Shown one piece after another: positions 43,544 through 52,621 of a stretch of DNA of 64,000 nt. Numbering within the stretch: position 1 is the first letter of the stretch; each line of letters starts with the position of its first letter. Source of the stretch: Chryseobacterium aahli (GTDB taxonomy: Bacteria; Bacteroidota; Bacteroidia; Flavobacteriales; Weeksellaceae); assembly GCF_022699665.1 (NCBI RefSeq), contig NZ_JALDNB010000017.1:1-64000 (forward strand). Reading direction: 5' to 3'. The notes under the pieces were generated by a model that saw nothing but the letters and a program-made list of their open reading frames with translations, ran no database searches and was not told the DNA's origin. Position numbers and translations under genes: made by a program.

Positions 43544-43932
43544 CAAGATCACGATATTTTAATTTTATAAAATCTAAAGGTGAAAATATCTGTTTGGAAA
43601 TTTTACTTTCCAAAAATAAAGTGGGTAATTCACCATTCCTTAAAAGTTCAATTTTAAAGAAACAGAAGATTTTAATTCGTGAAAATTTAAAAAGCCCTTT
43701 CTACAAAAGAAAAAATGACTTTCAAAAAGAGAATATCTTTAAGAAAATCAACGTTTTTTTTGGGTTCTTTTGGGAGCTGTTTTTACTCTTACTTTAAATC
43801 TTTTCTGGGATTTCATGTTTTTATTCATATTTCCAAGTGTTTGTTCTTTAAATTTACTGATATTTCGGAATAAAACAAATACTTTTACGAAAAATTGAAA
43901 ATTAAATTTTATTAAAATTATATTCAAAAGAC
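43544..43932 (+). other. Gene-free interval before the TIGR02117 gene
   Basis: AT-rich sequence with no supportable gene. An open frame at 43594-43797 starts with TTG, is Lys/Phe-rich and matches nothing I know, so I leave it out. The last ~100 bp should hold the promoter of the 43933 gene. Confidence 0.5.
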
Positions 43933-44616
43933 ATGAGTGCGAAAGTTGTATTGATTTATATTTTAAAAACCATCGGAATTATCCTGGGAATCGTTGTTGT
44001 ATACTGTCTTTTGGGATACTTGCTTCCTTTTATCGAAGTTTCTGCAAAAGATGACGGCGAGAAAAAAGAAATTCCCATTTACATTTATACCAACGGTGTT
44101 CATACGGATATTGTGATGCCTGTTAAGAACGATTTGTACGATTGGAGTTCTAAAATACCTTTTGAAAATACAACCTCAAAGAGAACTGATTATAATTATG
44201 TAGGAATCGGTTGGGGCGACAAAGGTTTTTATCTCGACACTCCCACTTGGGCAGACCTGAAATTTTCAACGGCAGTAAAAGCTGCATTTTGGATGAGCGA
44301 ATCTGCCATGCATACGTCATTCTACAAAACAATGACCGAAGCTTCCGACTGCAAAAAAATAATGATCAGTAAAAAGCAATACTTAGATTTGGTAAAATTC
44401 ATCGATGCTAAATTTGATAAAGATGCCAGCGGAAATTATCTCCTGATTCCTACAAAAGCAGTGTACAGCGATAACGATGCGTTTTATGATGCGCAGGGAA
44501 GTTATAGCTTTTTAAACACCTGCAATACGTGGGCAAATGATGCGCTGAAAGCTGCCGGACAAAAAGCAGCCTGGTGGACGCCAACAGATTACGGAATTTT
44601 CTTACATTATAAATAA
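43933..44616 (+). CDS. TIGR02117/DUF2459 family membrane-anchored protein
   Basis: 227 residues with one N-terminal transmembrane helix (LKTIGIILGIVVVYCLLGYL). The mature part starts IPIYIYTNGVHTDIVMPV and has WGDKGFYLDTPTWADL and FLNTCNTWANDALKAAG, the DUF2459/TIGR02117 signature. Function unknown; the NTC..W and GVHTDI motifs resemble a papain-like/NlpC-type fold, so a periplasmic amidase is conceivable (inference). It precedes an L,D-transpeptidase-like gene by 4 bp, pointing to cell-wall work. Confidence 0.85.
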   Translation: MSAKVVLIYILKTIGIILGIVVVYCLLGYLLPFIEVSAKDDGEKKEIPIYIYTNGVHTDIVMPVKNDLYDWSSKIPFENTTSKRTDYNYVGIGWGDKGFYLDTPTWADLKFSTAVKAAFWMSESAMHTSFYKTMTEASDCKKIMISKKQYLDLVKFIDAKFDKDASGNYLLIPTKAVYSDNDAFYDAQGSYSFLNTCNTWANDALKAAGQKAAWWTPTDYGIFLHYK

Positions 44617-44620
44617 TCGA

Positions 44621-45277
44621 GTGAGAATTTTTTATTTCATTTTCCTAGTTATGGTTTTTTCGGCTTGTAAAAATGAGGCGAAAGATTCTGTCGTCACTAA
44701 TATTTTTCAAAGAGATAAAGTTGAAGATATCCAAAAGCCTGAGTTAGATTCCATAAAGACAAAAAAGAAAGCACAGGAAGCATCAGCATTTTGCAAAAAC
44801 AAGAAAATGAGTGAAGATTTCTGCATATTGATTGATATGAGTCTTCATTCTGGCGTGAAGCGTTTTGTGGTTTGGGATTTTAAAGAAAATAAAATTTCAG
44901 GAAAATACTTGGTTGGTCATGGTTGTGGAAACAATTCGTGGAGCGGTGACGAATCGAAAGACAATCCGACATTCAGCAATGAAGACGGAAGTCATCTTTC
45001 ATCTCTGGGAAAATACAAATTGTCAGGCAGAGGCCACAGCGATTGGGGAATCAACGTCAAATATCTGATGCACGGTTTGGAAGAAACCAATAATAATGCT
45101 TTAAAACGGTTTATTGTTTTTCATTCCTGGAATCTGATGAGTGATGATGAAACATATCCTAAAGGTTCACCGGAAGGTTGGGGCTGCCCTACAATTTCTA
45201 ATAATGCAATGCGGAAATTAGATCCTATCATTCAGAAATCTCAAAAACCGGTGTTGATGTGGATTTATAATGAATAA
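44621..45277 (+). CDS. Murein L,D-transpeptidase catalytic-domain lipoprotein
   Basis: 218 residues from a GTG start; signal with lipobox FSAC (Cys16). The YkuD_2-type block is complete: VVWDFKENKISGKYLVGHGCG, HSSLGKYKLSGRGH-type sequence, VFHSWN and SPEGWGCPTISN with the catalytic Cys. Different family branch from the protein at 2638. Four-base gap to the preceding TIGR02117 gene indicates one operon. Envelope localisation. Confidence 0.9.
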   Translation: MRIFYFIFLVMVFSACKNEAKDSVVTNIFQRDKVEDIQKPELDSIKTKKKAQEASAFCKNKKMSEDFCILIDMSLHSGVKRFVVWDFKENKISGKYLVGHGCGNNSWSGDESKDNPTFSNEDGSHLSSLGKYKLSGRGHSDWGINVKYLMHGLEETNNNALKRFIVFHSWNLMSDDETYPKGSPEGWGCPTISNNAMRKLDPIIQKSQKPVLMWIYNE

Positions 45278-45281
45278 TCTT

Positions 45282-45797
45282 TTATTTCTTTAAATCAAGT
45301 TCATAAATTGATGATGGAAGATTGAACGGTTCTGACATTGATTTTTTGACAAATGCAAATTGCTGATCTTTAAAAAAAACTAGTTGAGCATCGTTATCAT
45401 TAATGTTCATCCAAATGCTGTCGGTGAATTGAATGGCAGATTTTACCTTCTTCCAAAGAGCATTTTTTACGTCTGGTAAATCATATTCCGGAAGGATTGC
45501 AAATTCTGTGATTGCTGTCATTTTTTGATTTTCTTTCGTATCGGGATAAGAAAAACCACCTTGGAAAAAGCAATATCCAACGGGTTTTTGATCTGCAAAA
45601 ACCATAATTAATTGATTGGAAAAATCATTGAGAACATTAATCATTTTCCTTTGATCAAAATTTTCTGCGATGTAGTTTTCGATCTCTTCTGAAGTGATGA
45701 TGTCTTTGTATGATTCTCTGATGAAAGCTTTTTTAACGTCAAAAAATTCATCCATTCCCTGGTCTGACCCGATTACAAATTTTGAAACAATCTCCAT
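45282..45797 (-). CDS. GNAT-like acetyltransferase
   Basis: 171 residues from MEIVSKFVIG (an ATG five codons upstream is also in frame). Segments QLIMVFADQKPVGYCFFQGG and TAITEFAILPEYDLPDVKNALWKKV follow the GNAT beta4/beta5 pattern with a weak acetyl-CoA loop, so substrate and activity are uncertain. It is divergent to the MocR-type regulator and is its natural candidate target. Confidence 0.72.
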   Translation of the reverse strand: MEIVSKFVIGSDQGMDEFFDVKKAFIRESYKDIITSEEIENYIAENFDQRKMINVLNDFSNQLIMVFADQKPVGYCFFQGGFSYPDTKENQKMTAITEFAILPEYDLPDVKNALWKKVKSAIQFTDSIWMNINDNDAQLVFFKDQQFAFVKKSMSEPFNLPSSIYELDLKK

Positions 45798-45840
45798 TTT
45801 ATTTTTTTTCAAAGCTAAGCATTTGCGGATGTTTATTTCA

Positions 45841-45890
45841 GTACAGTTGAGGGTAAATGAATCGGTACAGGTTTAAATTTCATAAATTTG
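45841..45890 (+). promoter_or_regulatory. MocR promoter with GTACAG direct repeat
   Basis: TAAATTTG (45883-45890) is an exact -7 match 23 bp before the MocR start. GTACAG occurs at 45841 and 45865 (24 bp apart), overlapping the -33 area. MocR regulators bind direct repeats, so this is a plausible autoregulatory operator. Confidence 0.5.
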
Positions 45891-45913
45891 TTCAGAACAG
45901 ATGGTTTTCAAAA

Positions 45914-47328
45914 ATGCAGAAATATAAATATCAAATTTTCACATCAGTAATCGAAGAACAGATTAAAAACGGAACTTTCAGTTCAGGTGATCGATTGCCT
46001 TCAGTTCGGGAAATCAAAGAGAAATTTAAGCTGAGTACCAGCTCGGTACAAAGTGGGTTTGATTATCTTGTCATGAAAGGATATGTGGAAAATCGACCTC
46101 GCTCCGGATTTTTTGTAAGTTTGAAACATGATGATGCGATTCCTGATTATTTATCAAAATTTCCGAAAGTTGTAAGAGATTCAGATTTTAATAAAAAACT
46201 AAAGCTGACTTCAAAAGCGGGTAAACTTTCTGAACAGTCATCATTTAATGCAACGGCTCCAAATGATTTGCTTATTCCTCAAAAATTGATTTTAAGGAAA
46301 ATGCAGGAAGTAATTCGGGAAAAAGGTGCATCAATTTTAAGATATTATCCCACAAACGGATCGGAAATTTTAAAACAACAGATTGCTTCTCGTGCTTCAA
46401 AGTATGGCTCTTCAATGAATGCTGAAGAACTTATTATTACCGATGGTGCATTGCAGGCACTTTATATTGCGTTGGCTTCAGTTACGCAGTTGGGAGATGT
46501 GATCGCTGTGGAAAGTCCATGTGTTTTCTCTGCTTTAGAAGTAATATCGAATTTAAAACTGAAAATAATTGAAATTCCTGTGCACTATAAAACGGGATTT
46601 GATGTAGATTATTTGAAGGATATTTTAAATAAAAATAATGTTCGTGCCGTCGTACTCACTCCCAATTTTCATAATCCGACCGGGATTTTGATGTCTGATG
46701 AAGCTAAGAAAGAACTTGCGTTGATGGCGAATGTTTATCAGATTCCGATTATTGAAAATGATATTTATGGAGATCTTTATTTTGAAGGGGACAGACCTTC
46801 TACGATTCATCAATTTGATAAAAACGGTTGGGTAATGACCTATTCATCTTTTTCTAAAACTTTAGCTCCCGGAATTCGTTTAGGCTGGCTGAATGCAGGG
46901 CGGTTTTTTACGCAGGCGGAGCGATTAAAATTCTCTCTAGGAAGATCTGTTGCTCCCATTTATCAGGAATTAATGATTAAAATTTTAGATGGAAATATTT
47001 ATGACAGGCACCTTCGTACTTTGAGAAGACAATTGGAAATTCAGTCAGTAGAAATATTGAATACTTTAAAAGCAAACTTTCCTGAAGCTTCCTACTTTCA
47101 CAGGCCGATGGGTGGTTACAGCATTTGGGGTGAACTTCCTGAGAACGTGGATATGGAAAAATTTACGGCTTACTGTGAACGTGAGCGAATTGCTTTTACT
47201 CCGGATTTACATTTACCCATAGCGATGCCTACAGTCATCACTTCAGAGTAGTATTCGCAGAAAGAATAACATCTGAAAGTTTTTTAGCACTGAAAAAAGC
47301 AGGGGGAAATATCAGTTTTTTACGGTGA
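45914..47328 (+). pseudogene. MocR/PdxR-type PLP-dependent regulator, frameshifted
   Basis: GntR winged-helix (GDRLPSVREIKEKFKLSTSSVQ) fused to a class-I aminotransferase domain with the PLP lysine motif TYSSFSKTLAPGIRLGW. The frame breaks at 47201-47205 (CCGGA) after ERIAFTP; restoring one G gives PGFTFTHSDAYSHHFRVVFA and a normal end at 47328 (471 aa). As it stands, the frame ends at 47251 with the foreign tail DLHLPIAMPTVITSE, losing the conserved C-terminal cap. Start at ATG 45914; an upstream ATG (45857) lies before the -7 box. Confidence 0.8.
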
Positions 47329-47701
47329 GATTGTAATTCTTTTCTATATTTAAATGAAAATTTTGAAGGTGATTCCTGATTGATATTGAAATTTTTTAAA
47401 AACAGTAAAAATTCATATTGTATTTAATAAAATATTAATATTTATTACATAGCATTGTTTTTAGTCATATAATCTTCTTAGAGTCAGATAGATTAACTTG
47501 ATGATATACACTTTTCTAAAGTAATGTTTTCGTTTTTTAGTTAAAATAATTTAACATAATTAATTTCTTGGCATGCAAGTTGAAAGTAAGTAGGGACGTA
47601 CGAAAAAAGTCCTGCAGCAGACACTTTTGGAATAGTTGATATTCCAATAACTTTAAAAGTAGCAATACTTTAATAATTAAATTTTAACGATTAAAAATAA
47701 T
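47329..47701 (+). other. Long upstream region of the OmpA-like gene
   Basis: 373 bp without a gene. Noted: hairpin GGAATA/TATTCC (47629-47645) and a GC-poor stretch with repeated TTAATA. A long leader for an abundant outer membrane protein is likely; the promoter cannot be placed with confidence. Confidence 0.4.
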
Positions 47702-49150
47702 ATGAAACTAAGTTTAGCAATTTTTTCATTAGCGTTAGCTATGCCTGCTTCAATGATGGCGCAAGACAGCCTGAAAGTATCAAACGGAGAATATCCTAAT
47801 ACATTTACATCCGGTTCTTCCAATGTAAGTCCTTTTACTCAACAGTCGAAAAGATTCAATGACTGGGCAGTATCTTTCGGTGCCGGTGTACCTTTGATGC
47901 AGTCTGCAGATTTGACGTCTATTAAAAACGGAAACGGTAAAAACCTATTTGGTTACTCTGCTTATGTGAGTATTGATAAGGCGATCACGCATGCTTTTGG
48001 AATTAATCTTCAATATGACAGAGGAGAAACAAGACAGGGCTGGTTCAATACGAAAGATGCAGCTCCTGCCAATGCTTCAGTGACTGGACAGGTTGGTGCG
48101 AGAACTCAATATGATGCGATTTCTATTTTAGGAGATATTAATTTTTCTAATTTAATGAGACGTGTTGATAATAAATCTCCTTACAGATGGGCTCTACACG
48201 GTTATGCAGGTGTTGGAACTTTAGCATACAAAGCATATCAGAAAGATGAGTTCGGACAAAGATTAATGACTGAAGTAAAGCCATTTAAATTAAATTCTTT
48301 CTTCGGACAGGCTGGTGCAGGTTTAAAATATAAAATCAACAACAGATTAGATCTTGAAGGGAGAGTAATGTATGTGGTAACTACTGATGACCAGTTTGAC
48401 GGTGGTGGTGCGCAGTACAGTACTATCAACAAAAGAGAAGATCAGGTTTCGGATAATTTCTTCAATGCAACCTTAGGTTTGTCTTTGAAATTAGGAAAAC
48501 ACGATTCACATTTGATGTGGCACGATCCTTTACAGGAAATTTATTACAAACTTGATGTGTTAGCTGCTAAAAACGAAGATGTAGAAGTTTGTAAGAGTGG
48601 TGACAATGATAATGACGGAGTTTGTGATGATTGGGACAGACAGCTAGATACTCCTGCAGGTGCAAGAGTTGACGGATCTGGTGTTGCTTTAGATGTTGAT
48701 TTAGATGGAGTAATCGACCTGTATGACAAATGTGTAACGGTTCCTGGCCCTGTAGAAAACAACGGATGTCCTACAACAACTTCAGGTGCTGTGACGGAGG
48801 CAGAAACAAAATTAGACGGAATTGAATTTGATTTAAATTCAGACAGAATTTTACCATCAAACACTCCAATTTTGAATAATGCGGTGAACTACATTAATTC
48901 TTCAAATGGTGCTTACACTGTAATCGGTACTACAGATACAAGAGGTTCTGAAAACTACAATCAGAATTTATCTGAAAAAAGAGCCAATAGTGTGAAAGAT
49001 TATCTGATTAAAAATGGAGTAGAATCTACAAAACTAGATGCACAAGGAAGAGGTAAAAAAGATTTGAAATATCCTGAGTGCGATCCTGCAACAAAGTGCC
49101 CTGAATGGAAAAACAGAGCCAACAGAAGAGTGTATTTTGAAGCTAAATAA
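47702..49150 (+). CDS. OmpA-family outer membrane protein
   Basis: 482 residues with a signal peptide ending SMMAQ. N-terminal beta-barrel (~50-285), a thrombospondin type 3-like acidic repeat region (DNDNDGVCDDWD, DVDLDGVIDLYDKC), then a C-terminal OmpA peptidoglycan-binding domain (~375-482: IGTTDTRGSENYNQNLSEKR, NRRVYF). Anchors the outer membrane to murein. Monocistronic with a strong terminator. Confidence 0.93.
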   Translation: MKLSLAIFSLALAMPASMMAQDSLKVSNGEYPNTFTSGSSNVSPFTQQSKRFNDWAVSFGAGVPLMQSADLTSIKNGNGKNLFGYSAYVSIDKAITHAFGINLQYDRGETRQGWFNTKDAAPANASVTGQVGARTQYDAISILGDINFSNLMRRVDNKSPYRWALHGYAGVGTLAYKAYQKDEFGQRLMTEVKPFKLNSFFGQAGAGLKYKINNRLDLEGRVMYVVTTDDQFDGGGAQYSTINKREDQVSDNFFNATLGLSLKLGKHDSHLMWHDPLQEIYYKLDVLAAKNEDVEVCKSGDNDNDGVCDDWDRQLDTPAGARVDGSGVALDVDLDGVIDLYDKCVTVPGPVENNGCPTTTSGAVTEAETKLDGIEFDLNSDRILPSNTPILNNAVNYINSSNGAYTVIGTTDTRGSENYNQNLSEKRANSVKDYLIKNGVESTKLDAQGRGKKDLKYPECDPATKCPEWKNRANRRVYFEAK

Positions 49151-49170
49151 GTAGATTTTCAAACTACAAT

Positions 49171-49213
49171 AAACGAAATAAGTCATGCATTTTGCGTGAC
49201 TTATTTCGTTTTA
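49171..49213 (+). terminator. Terminator after the OmpA-like gene
   Basis: AAACGAAATAAGTCA/TGACTTATTTCGTTT forms a 15-bp stem with an 11-nt loop. Confidence 0.85.
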
Positions 49214-49409
49214 TATCAAGTCAGATTTTTATTTCAGGTCAATCTAAGTGGGAGCGTGGTTGCTGCTTTTTCCCCAATCCCATACATGTTTATTGACTCT
49301 AAATATTTCATAAAAATATTTTCACAAATATTAGAATTTTTTCTTCTGAATACGGTTTGTATGGCACAAATTCTGTTATAGTAAAAGCACATCAAAAAAA
49401 TAAAAAAAT

Positions 49410-49832
49410 ATGGAATCGATCAATGTTAAAGTGGCTTTTTGTACAGAATGTAACGGATATTATGCAGCAACTCCGGTGAAAAAAGAAGATTGTCATCACC
49501 CGGAAATTATCGACCATTATTTTTATCACGGCGAACCATATTTTACTTTGAATCAGTGTTCCTTCGAATCAAATACTCAATTATCAAATACAGAGGTTCG
49601 TATTTTAAAATTATCTGATCATCAGGCAAACGATCATCAGCATTGTAACTGTGTTAAAGATATTGAACAAAGAAAAACTGTTACCTTAAAATCTGAACCC
49701 AAAGAGCATAAATTAATCATGAGCACAGAAAATTCTGAAATGGAAGCTGATGTTTATTTTACAGATTTATATTGTACTTACAATAATTTTCATGGAATAA
49801 ATACATCGGTTGGCCGTCCTGCTTCTGCATAA
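49410..49832 (+). CDS. Cys/His-rich small protein of unknown function
   Basis: 140 residues, no signal peptide. It is rich in possible metal ligands: CTECNGYY, KEDCHHPEIIDHYFYHG, HQANDHQHCNC and YCTY. The first half looks like a zinc-ribbon-type fold; the second half is Ser/Glu-rich. I do not recognise a family, and no neighbour gives a hint. A good candidate for a metal-binding protein. Confidence 0.65.
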   Translation: MESINVKVAFCTECNGYYAATPVKKEDCHHPEIIDHYFYHGEPYFTLNQCSFESNTQLSNTEVRILKLSDHQANDHQHCNCVKDIEQRKTVTLKSEPKEHKLIMSTENSEMEADVYFTDLYCTYNNFHGINTSVGRPASA

Positions 49833-49951
49833 TTCTCTAATTTTTAAATAAAATTTATAGATAAAAATATTTTACTAATTTTTGAATGGTATCAAAATAA
49901 CGATATTAAAAAAAATTATTTTAAAATAAAAAGCCTCTGGAAATTAATTAA

Positions 49952-49984
49952 AACACCGCCAATAGATTCTATTGGCGGTGTTAT
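49952..49984. terminator. Terminator between convergent genes
   Basis: AACACCGCCAATAG/CTATTGGCGGTGTT, a 14-bp stem with a 3-nt loop, flanked by AT-rich tails, suited to both directions. Confidence 0.85.
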
Positions 49985-50016
49985 TTGTAACAATTTTTTT
50001 TAAAATCAGATTTTAC

Positions 50017-51870
50017 TTACTTCTTTATAAAAGATTTTGAAAAAGAAGTTTTGTCACCTTTTATCTGAACAAAGTAAACTCCGGCAGATAAAAATTCAGT
50101 ATTTATTTTTTGATTGTACTGAGAATTTGAAGATGATAATTCCTTTACAGAAACAATACTTCCTTTTGCATCAATAATATTTAATGTCAGTTTTTTATCA
50201 GGTGAACTAAATCTTATATTGATTTCATTACTCGCCGGATTTGGGTAAATAACCAATTCGTTTTGTTTTTTCTCAGCATCATTAACAGAAAGTACTGCTG
50301 TATTGCACACAGGGATTCTGTTTACCCCATCAATTCCCCAAGAAGATTGCACCGGAATACATAACCAATTGAGCACAGTAGGGAAGTGGTCAGTCTGTCT
50401 TGGTGTATTCAGGTAGTTTTGAATGGTAAATGTTTCTGATGTCTGAAGATTTCTTGTCGGAGATCCGGTAATGGTTGCATTATTACCTAATGGTCCTGAA
50501 TCTGTCAAAGTATTTCCTGACGCTTCAGTCATTTTATAATTTGCCAAAAGATTAGAGTAAAAAGGATGCGAGCTTGTAACATCCTGGTTTGCCCATTGAA
50601 CTATAGCTTCATTCGATAATTTTGCATTCCAGATTCTTACATCTTTGTAAGAAGCAGCCAAATTAACACCATAAGTATTGGTTCCGTCCTGATTGATGGT
50701 TAATGGTAAATTTGAAGTGATGTCACCGATATTATTCATTTTCCCAACAGTTACAGGAACGCCATCGTCATACATTGTCGCAAGACCGTCTCTGTCGAAC
50801 GTTACAGCGATATGTTTCCACTGGTTTGTTACCAATTTTCCTCCAGTCAGATCGAGTCTGTTACTTCCATCGCCAATATTCATTTTAAAGGTCTGTCCTG
50901 AATATCCTGAAATTACAAAACCTTTGTTATTTCCACTATTCCAGTTTTTATTTCCAATCAATACTGGGTCGCTGCTGTAGTTGGCGTTTGGTTTCACCCA
51001 AAATTCAATGGTGAAATCCTGACTGGCACCGAAATTAAAACCGCTTTGAACTGAAGGCTTTGCATACGTCCCAGCAGGGAAATTCAGACGGTTATATGTT
51101 GGGGTGTTTTGGCTTTGAGTTTTGCTGATTTGCTGAGCGGTGAAAGATGGATTGGAATAGATTGAAAAAATATCTCTTTCTGTAAGATTTCCACCTCCAT
51201 GTGAAGCACCTTCTCCACCGTGATCGGTAGTGACTACCACTAGCCAGTTTTCGTTATTATAAGTGCTTCTGTTTTTCATTGCGGTAAGAATTTCACCGAT
51301 ATAAGTATCTGTAAGCTGAATAGAATTCACATATTGCGATGAAGCTGAAGTAAAACCGTATGAATGTCCTGCACCATCCACATCGTCAAAATCAACGAAA
51401 AGTACATCCGGATTGTCATTTTGAAGTGCATTAACTGCTGCATTTTTTACTGCAAGATCTGTTGAAAAGTTTGTTTTTACATCAGCAGTATTGATGATAT
51501 TGTTGTTAATCGGTGCCCAGTGAGCTAAAGACATAGTTCTCAAATTAGAATTGTATGTTTCAATTCTGGTTAAAAAATCACGATAATTAGCATAGTTGGG
51601 ATTGGTGAAATTGTTGTCCGGTACGTTGTGCTTATCTAGACCCACTCCTGTCAGCATAGAACTCCAGCCGTTTCCGCTGATGGTTGGTGCTAATGTAATG
51701 GCATCTAAAGAATAAACTGCAGTCGGCAATAATCCCTGAATGTTAGGAGTGTTGGACGACATCATCACGTCTGGCCTGCAGCCGTCTATTCCGATAAAAA
51801 GAACTTTTTTAGTCTGTGCGGTCATTAATGCGCCGGTCATCACCAAAATAGAAAGAAGTTTTGTTTTCAT
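50017..51870 (-). CDS. Secreted alkaline phosphatase-type phosphodiesterase with LamG and T9SS sorting domain
   Basis: 617 residues. Signal peptide (ending MTAQ); type I phosphodiesterase/nucleotide pyrophosphatase domain (~22-245) with metal ligands in FIGIDGCRPD, nucleophile Thr in APTISGNGW, DFDDVDGAGHSYGF and TTDHGGEG; a LamG/concanavalin-like domain (~260-430); then a type A T9SS C-terminal sorting domain (VIYPNPASNEINIRF ... GVYFVQIKG). Exported by T9SS, it should split phosphoesters or phosphonate esters outside the cell. Last gene of the operon, 79 bp after the HAD hydrolase. Confidence 0.9.
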   Translation of the reverse strand: MKTKLLSILVMTGALMTAQTKKVLFIGIDGCRPDVMMSSNTPNIQGLLPTAVYSLDAITLAPTISGNGWSSMLTGVGLDKHNVPDNNFTNPNYANYRDFLTRIETYNSNLRTMSLAHWAPINNNIINTADVKTNFSTDLAVKNAAVNALQNDNPDVLFVDFDDVDGAGHSYGFTSASSQYVNSIQLTDTYIGEILTAMKNRSTYNNENWLVVVTTDHGGEGASHGGGNLTERDIFSIYSNPSFTAQQISKTQSQNTPTYNRLNFPAGTYAKPSVQSGFNFGASQDFTIEFWVKPNANYSSDPVLIGNKNWNSGNNKGFVISGYSGQTFKMNIGDGSNRLDLTGGKLVTNQWKHIAVTFDRDGLATMYDDGVPVTVGKMNNIGDITSNLPLTINQDGTNTYGVNLAASYKDVRIWNAKLSNEAIVQWANQDVTSSHPFYSNLLANYKMTEASGNTLTDSGPLGNNATITGSPTRNLQTSETFTIQNYLNTPRQTDHFPTVLNWLCIPVQSSWGIDGVNRIPVCNTAVLSVNDAEKKQNELVIYPNPASNEINIRFSSPDKKLTLNIIDAKGSIVSVKELSSSNSQYNQKINTEFLSAGVYFVQIKGDKTSFSKSFIKK

Positions 51871-51949
51871 AATAACTATTTTAAAGATTTAATTTAAATT
51901 GAATGAAACTGATTACAGAAATACCTCTGTAACCAGTTCTTTGAAGGAA

Positions 51950-52618
51950 TTAAAAAAGGATATGTTCAGCTTCTGAAAGATTGTTTAAAATATGATCGGG
52001 TAATGCCAATTCAAGTTGTGCTCTGGTTTGTGCACCGCTCAGAACAGCAATGGTCATTCCACAACCTGCGTTTTTTCCCTCATGAATATCTATGGCTGAA
52101 TCTCCGGCTTTCAAAACCTCTTTTGGATCCGTAATTCCGAATTTTTTCATTGCAAGGATGATCATTTCAGGACTTGGTCTGCTTTCAGAAACATCGTCGG
52201 CAGTAATCAGCGCATCATAATGAACATCAATTTTCCAGTTGAGTTTTGTAAGCAATTGTTGAGCAATTTTCTGAGTATAACCGGTATTTAGAACTACTTT
52301 TTTGTCTTTAGATTTTACTTTTAACAAAAATTCTTCAACTCCAGCGATGGGTTTTACGTTGAGATTGTTATAAGCAAGAGCCAATTCATCAGAAAAGTTT
52401 TCGAATATGGCTTCAGTATCTTCCGTATTTCCGCCGATATTTTCGAGTAAATTTTTAATAGCCTCAGCTTTTTCCATTCCGGCACAGATTTCAAGCACTT
52501 TATCTAAAGTTACCTTGTAACCATAGTCATTAACGGCTTTTGTAAGTGTTTTATACACTACATTGTCTTCATCGATCGTTGTTCCGGCCATATCCAGAAC
52601 CAATAATTGTATGTTCAT
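51950..52618 (-). CDS. PhnX-like HAD hydrolase (TIGR03351 type)
   Basis: 222 residues. HAD motifs: nucleophile Asp in LVLDMAGTTIDE, VVLNTGYT (motif II), Lys in SRPSPEMI, and AGDSAIDIHEGKNAGC (motif IV). It is closest to the phosphonatase-like group rather than classic phosphonoacetaldehyde hydrolase. A lysine in AGMEKAEAI sits near where PhnX keeps its Schiff-base lysine, but I cannot confirm the alignment. Three bases separate it from the FAD oxidoreductase gene, so they act in one pathway. Confidence 0.85.
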   Translation of the reverse strand: MNIQLLVLDMAGTTIDEDNVVYKTLTKAVNDYGYKVTLDKVLEICAGMEKAEAIKNLLENIGGNTEDTEAIFENFSDELALAYNNLNVKPIAGVEEFLLKVKSKDKKVVLNTGYTQKIAQQLLTKLNWKIDVHYDALITADDVSESRPSPEMIILAMKKFGITDPKEVLKAGDSAIDIHEGKNAGCGMTIAVLSGAQTRAQLELALPDHILNNLSEAEHILF

Positions 52619-52621
52619 TTT

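Noticed and set aside
43594..43797. 67-residue open frame before the TIGR02117 gene
   Set aside because: TTG start, Lys/Phe-rich composition typical of AT-rich non-coding DNA, no plausible start context.
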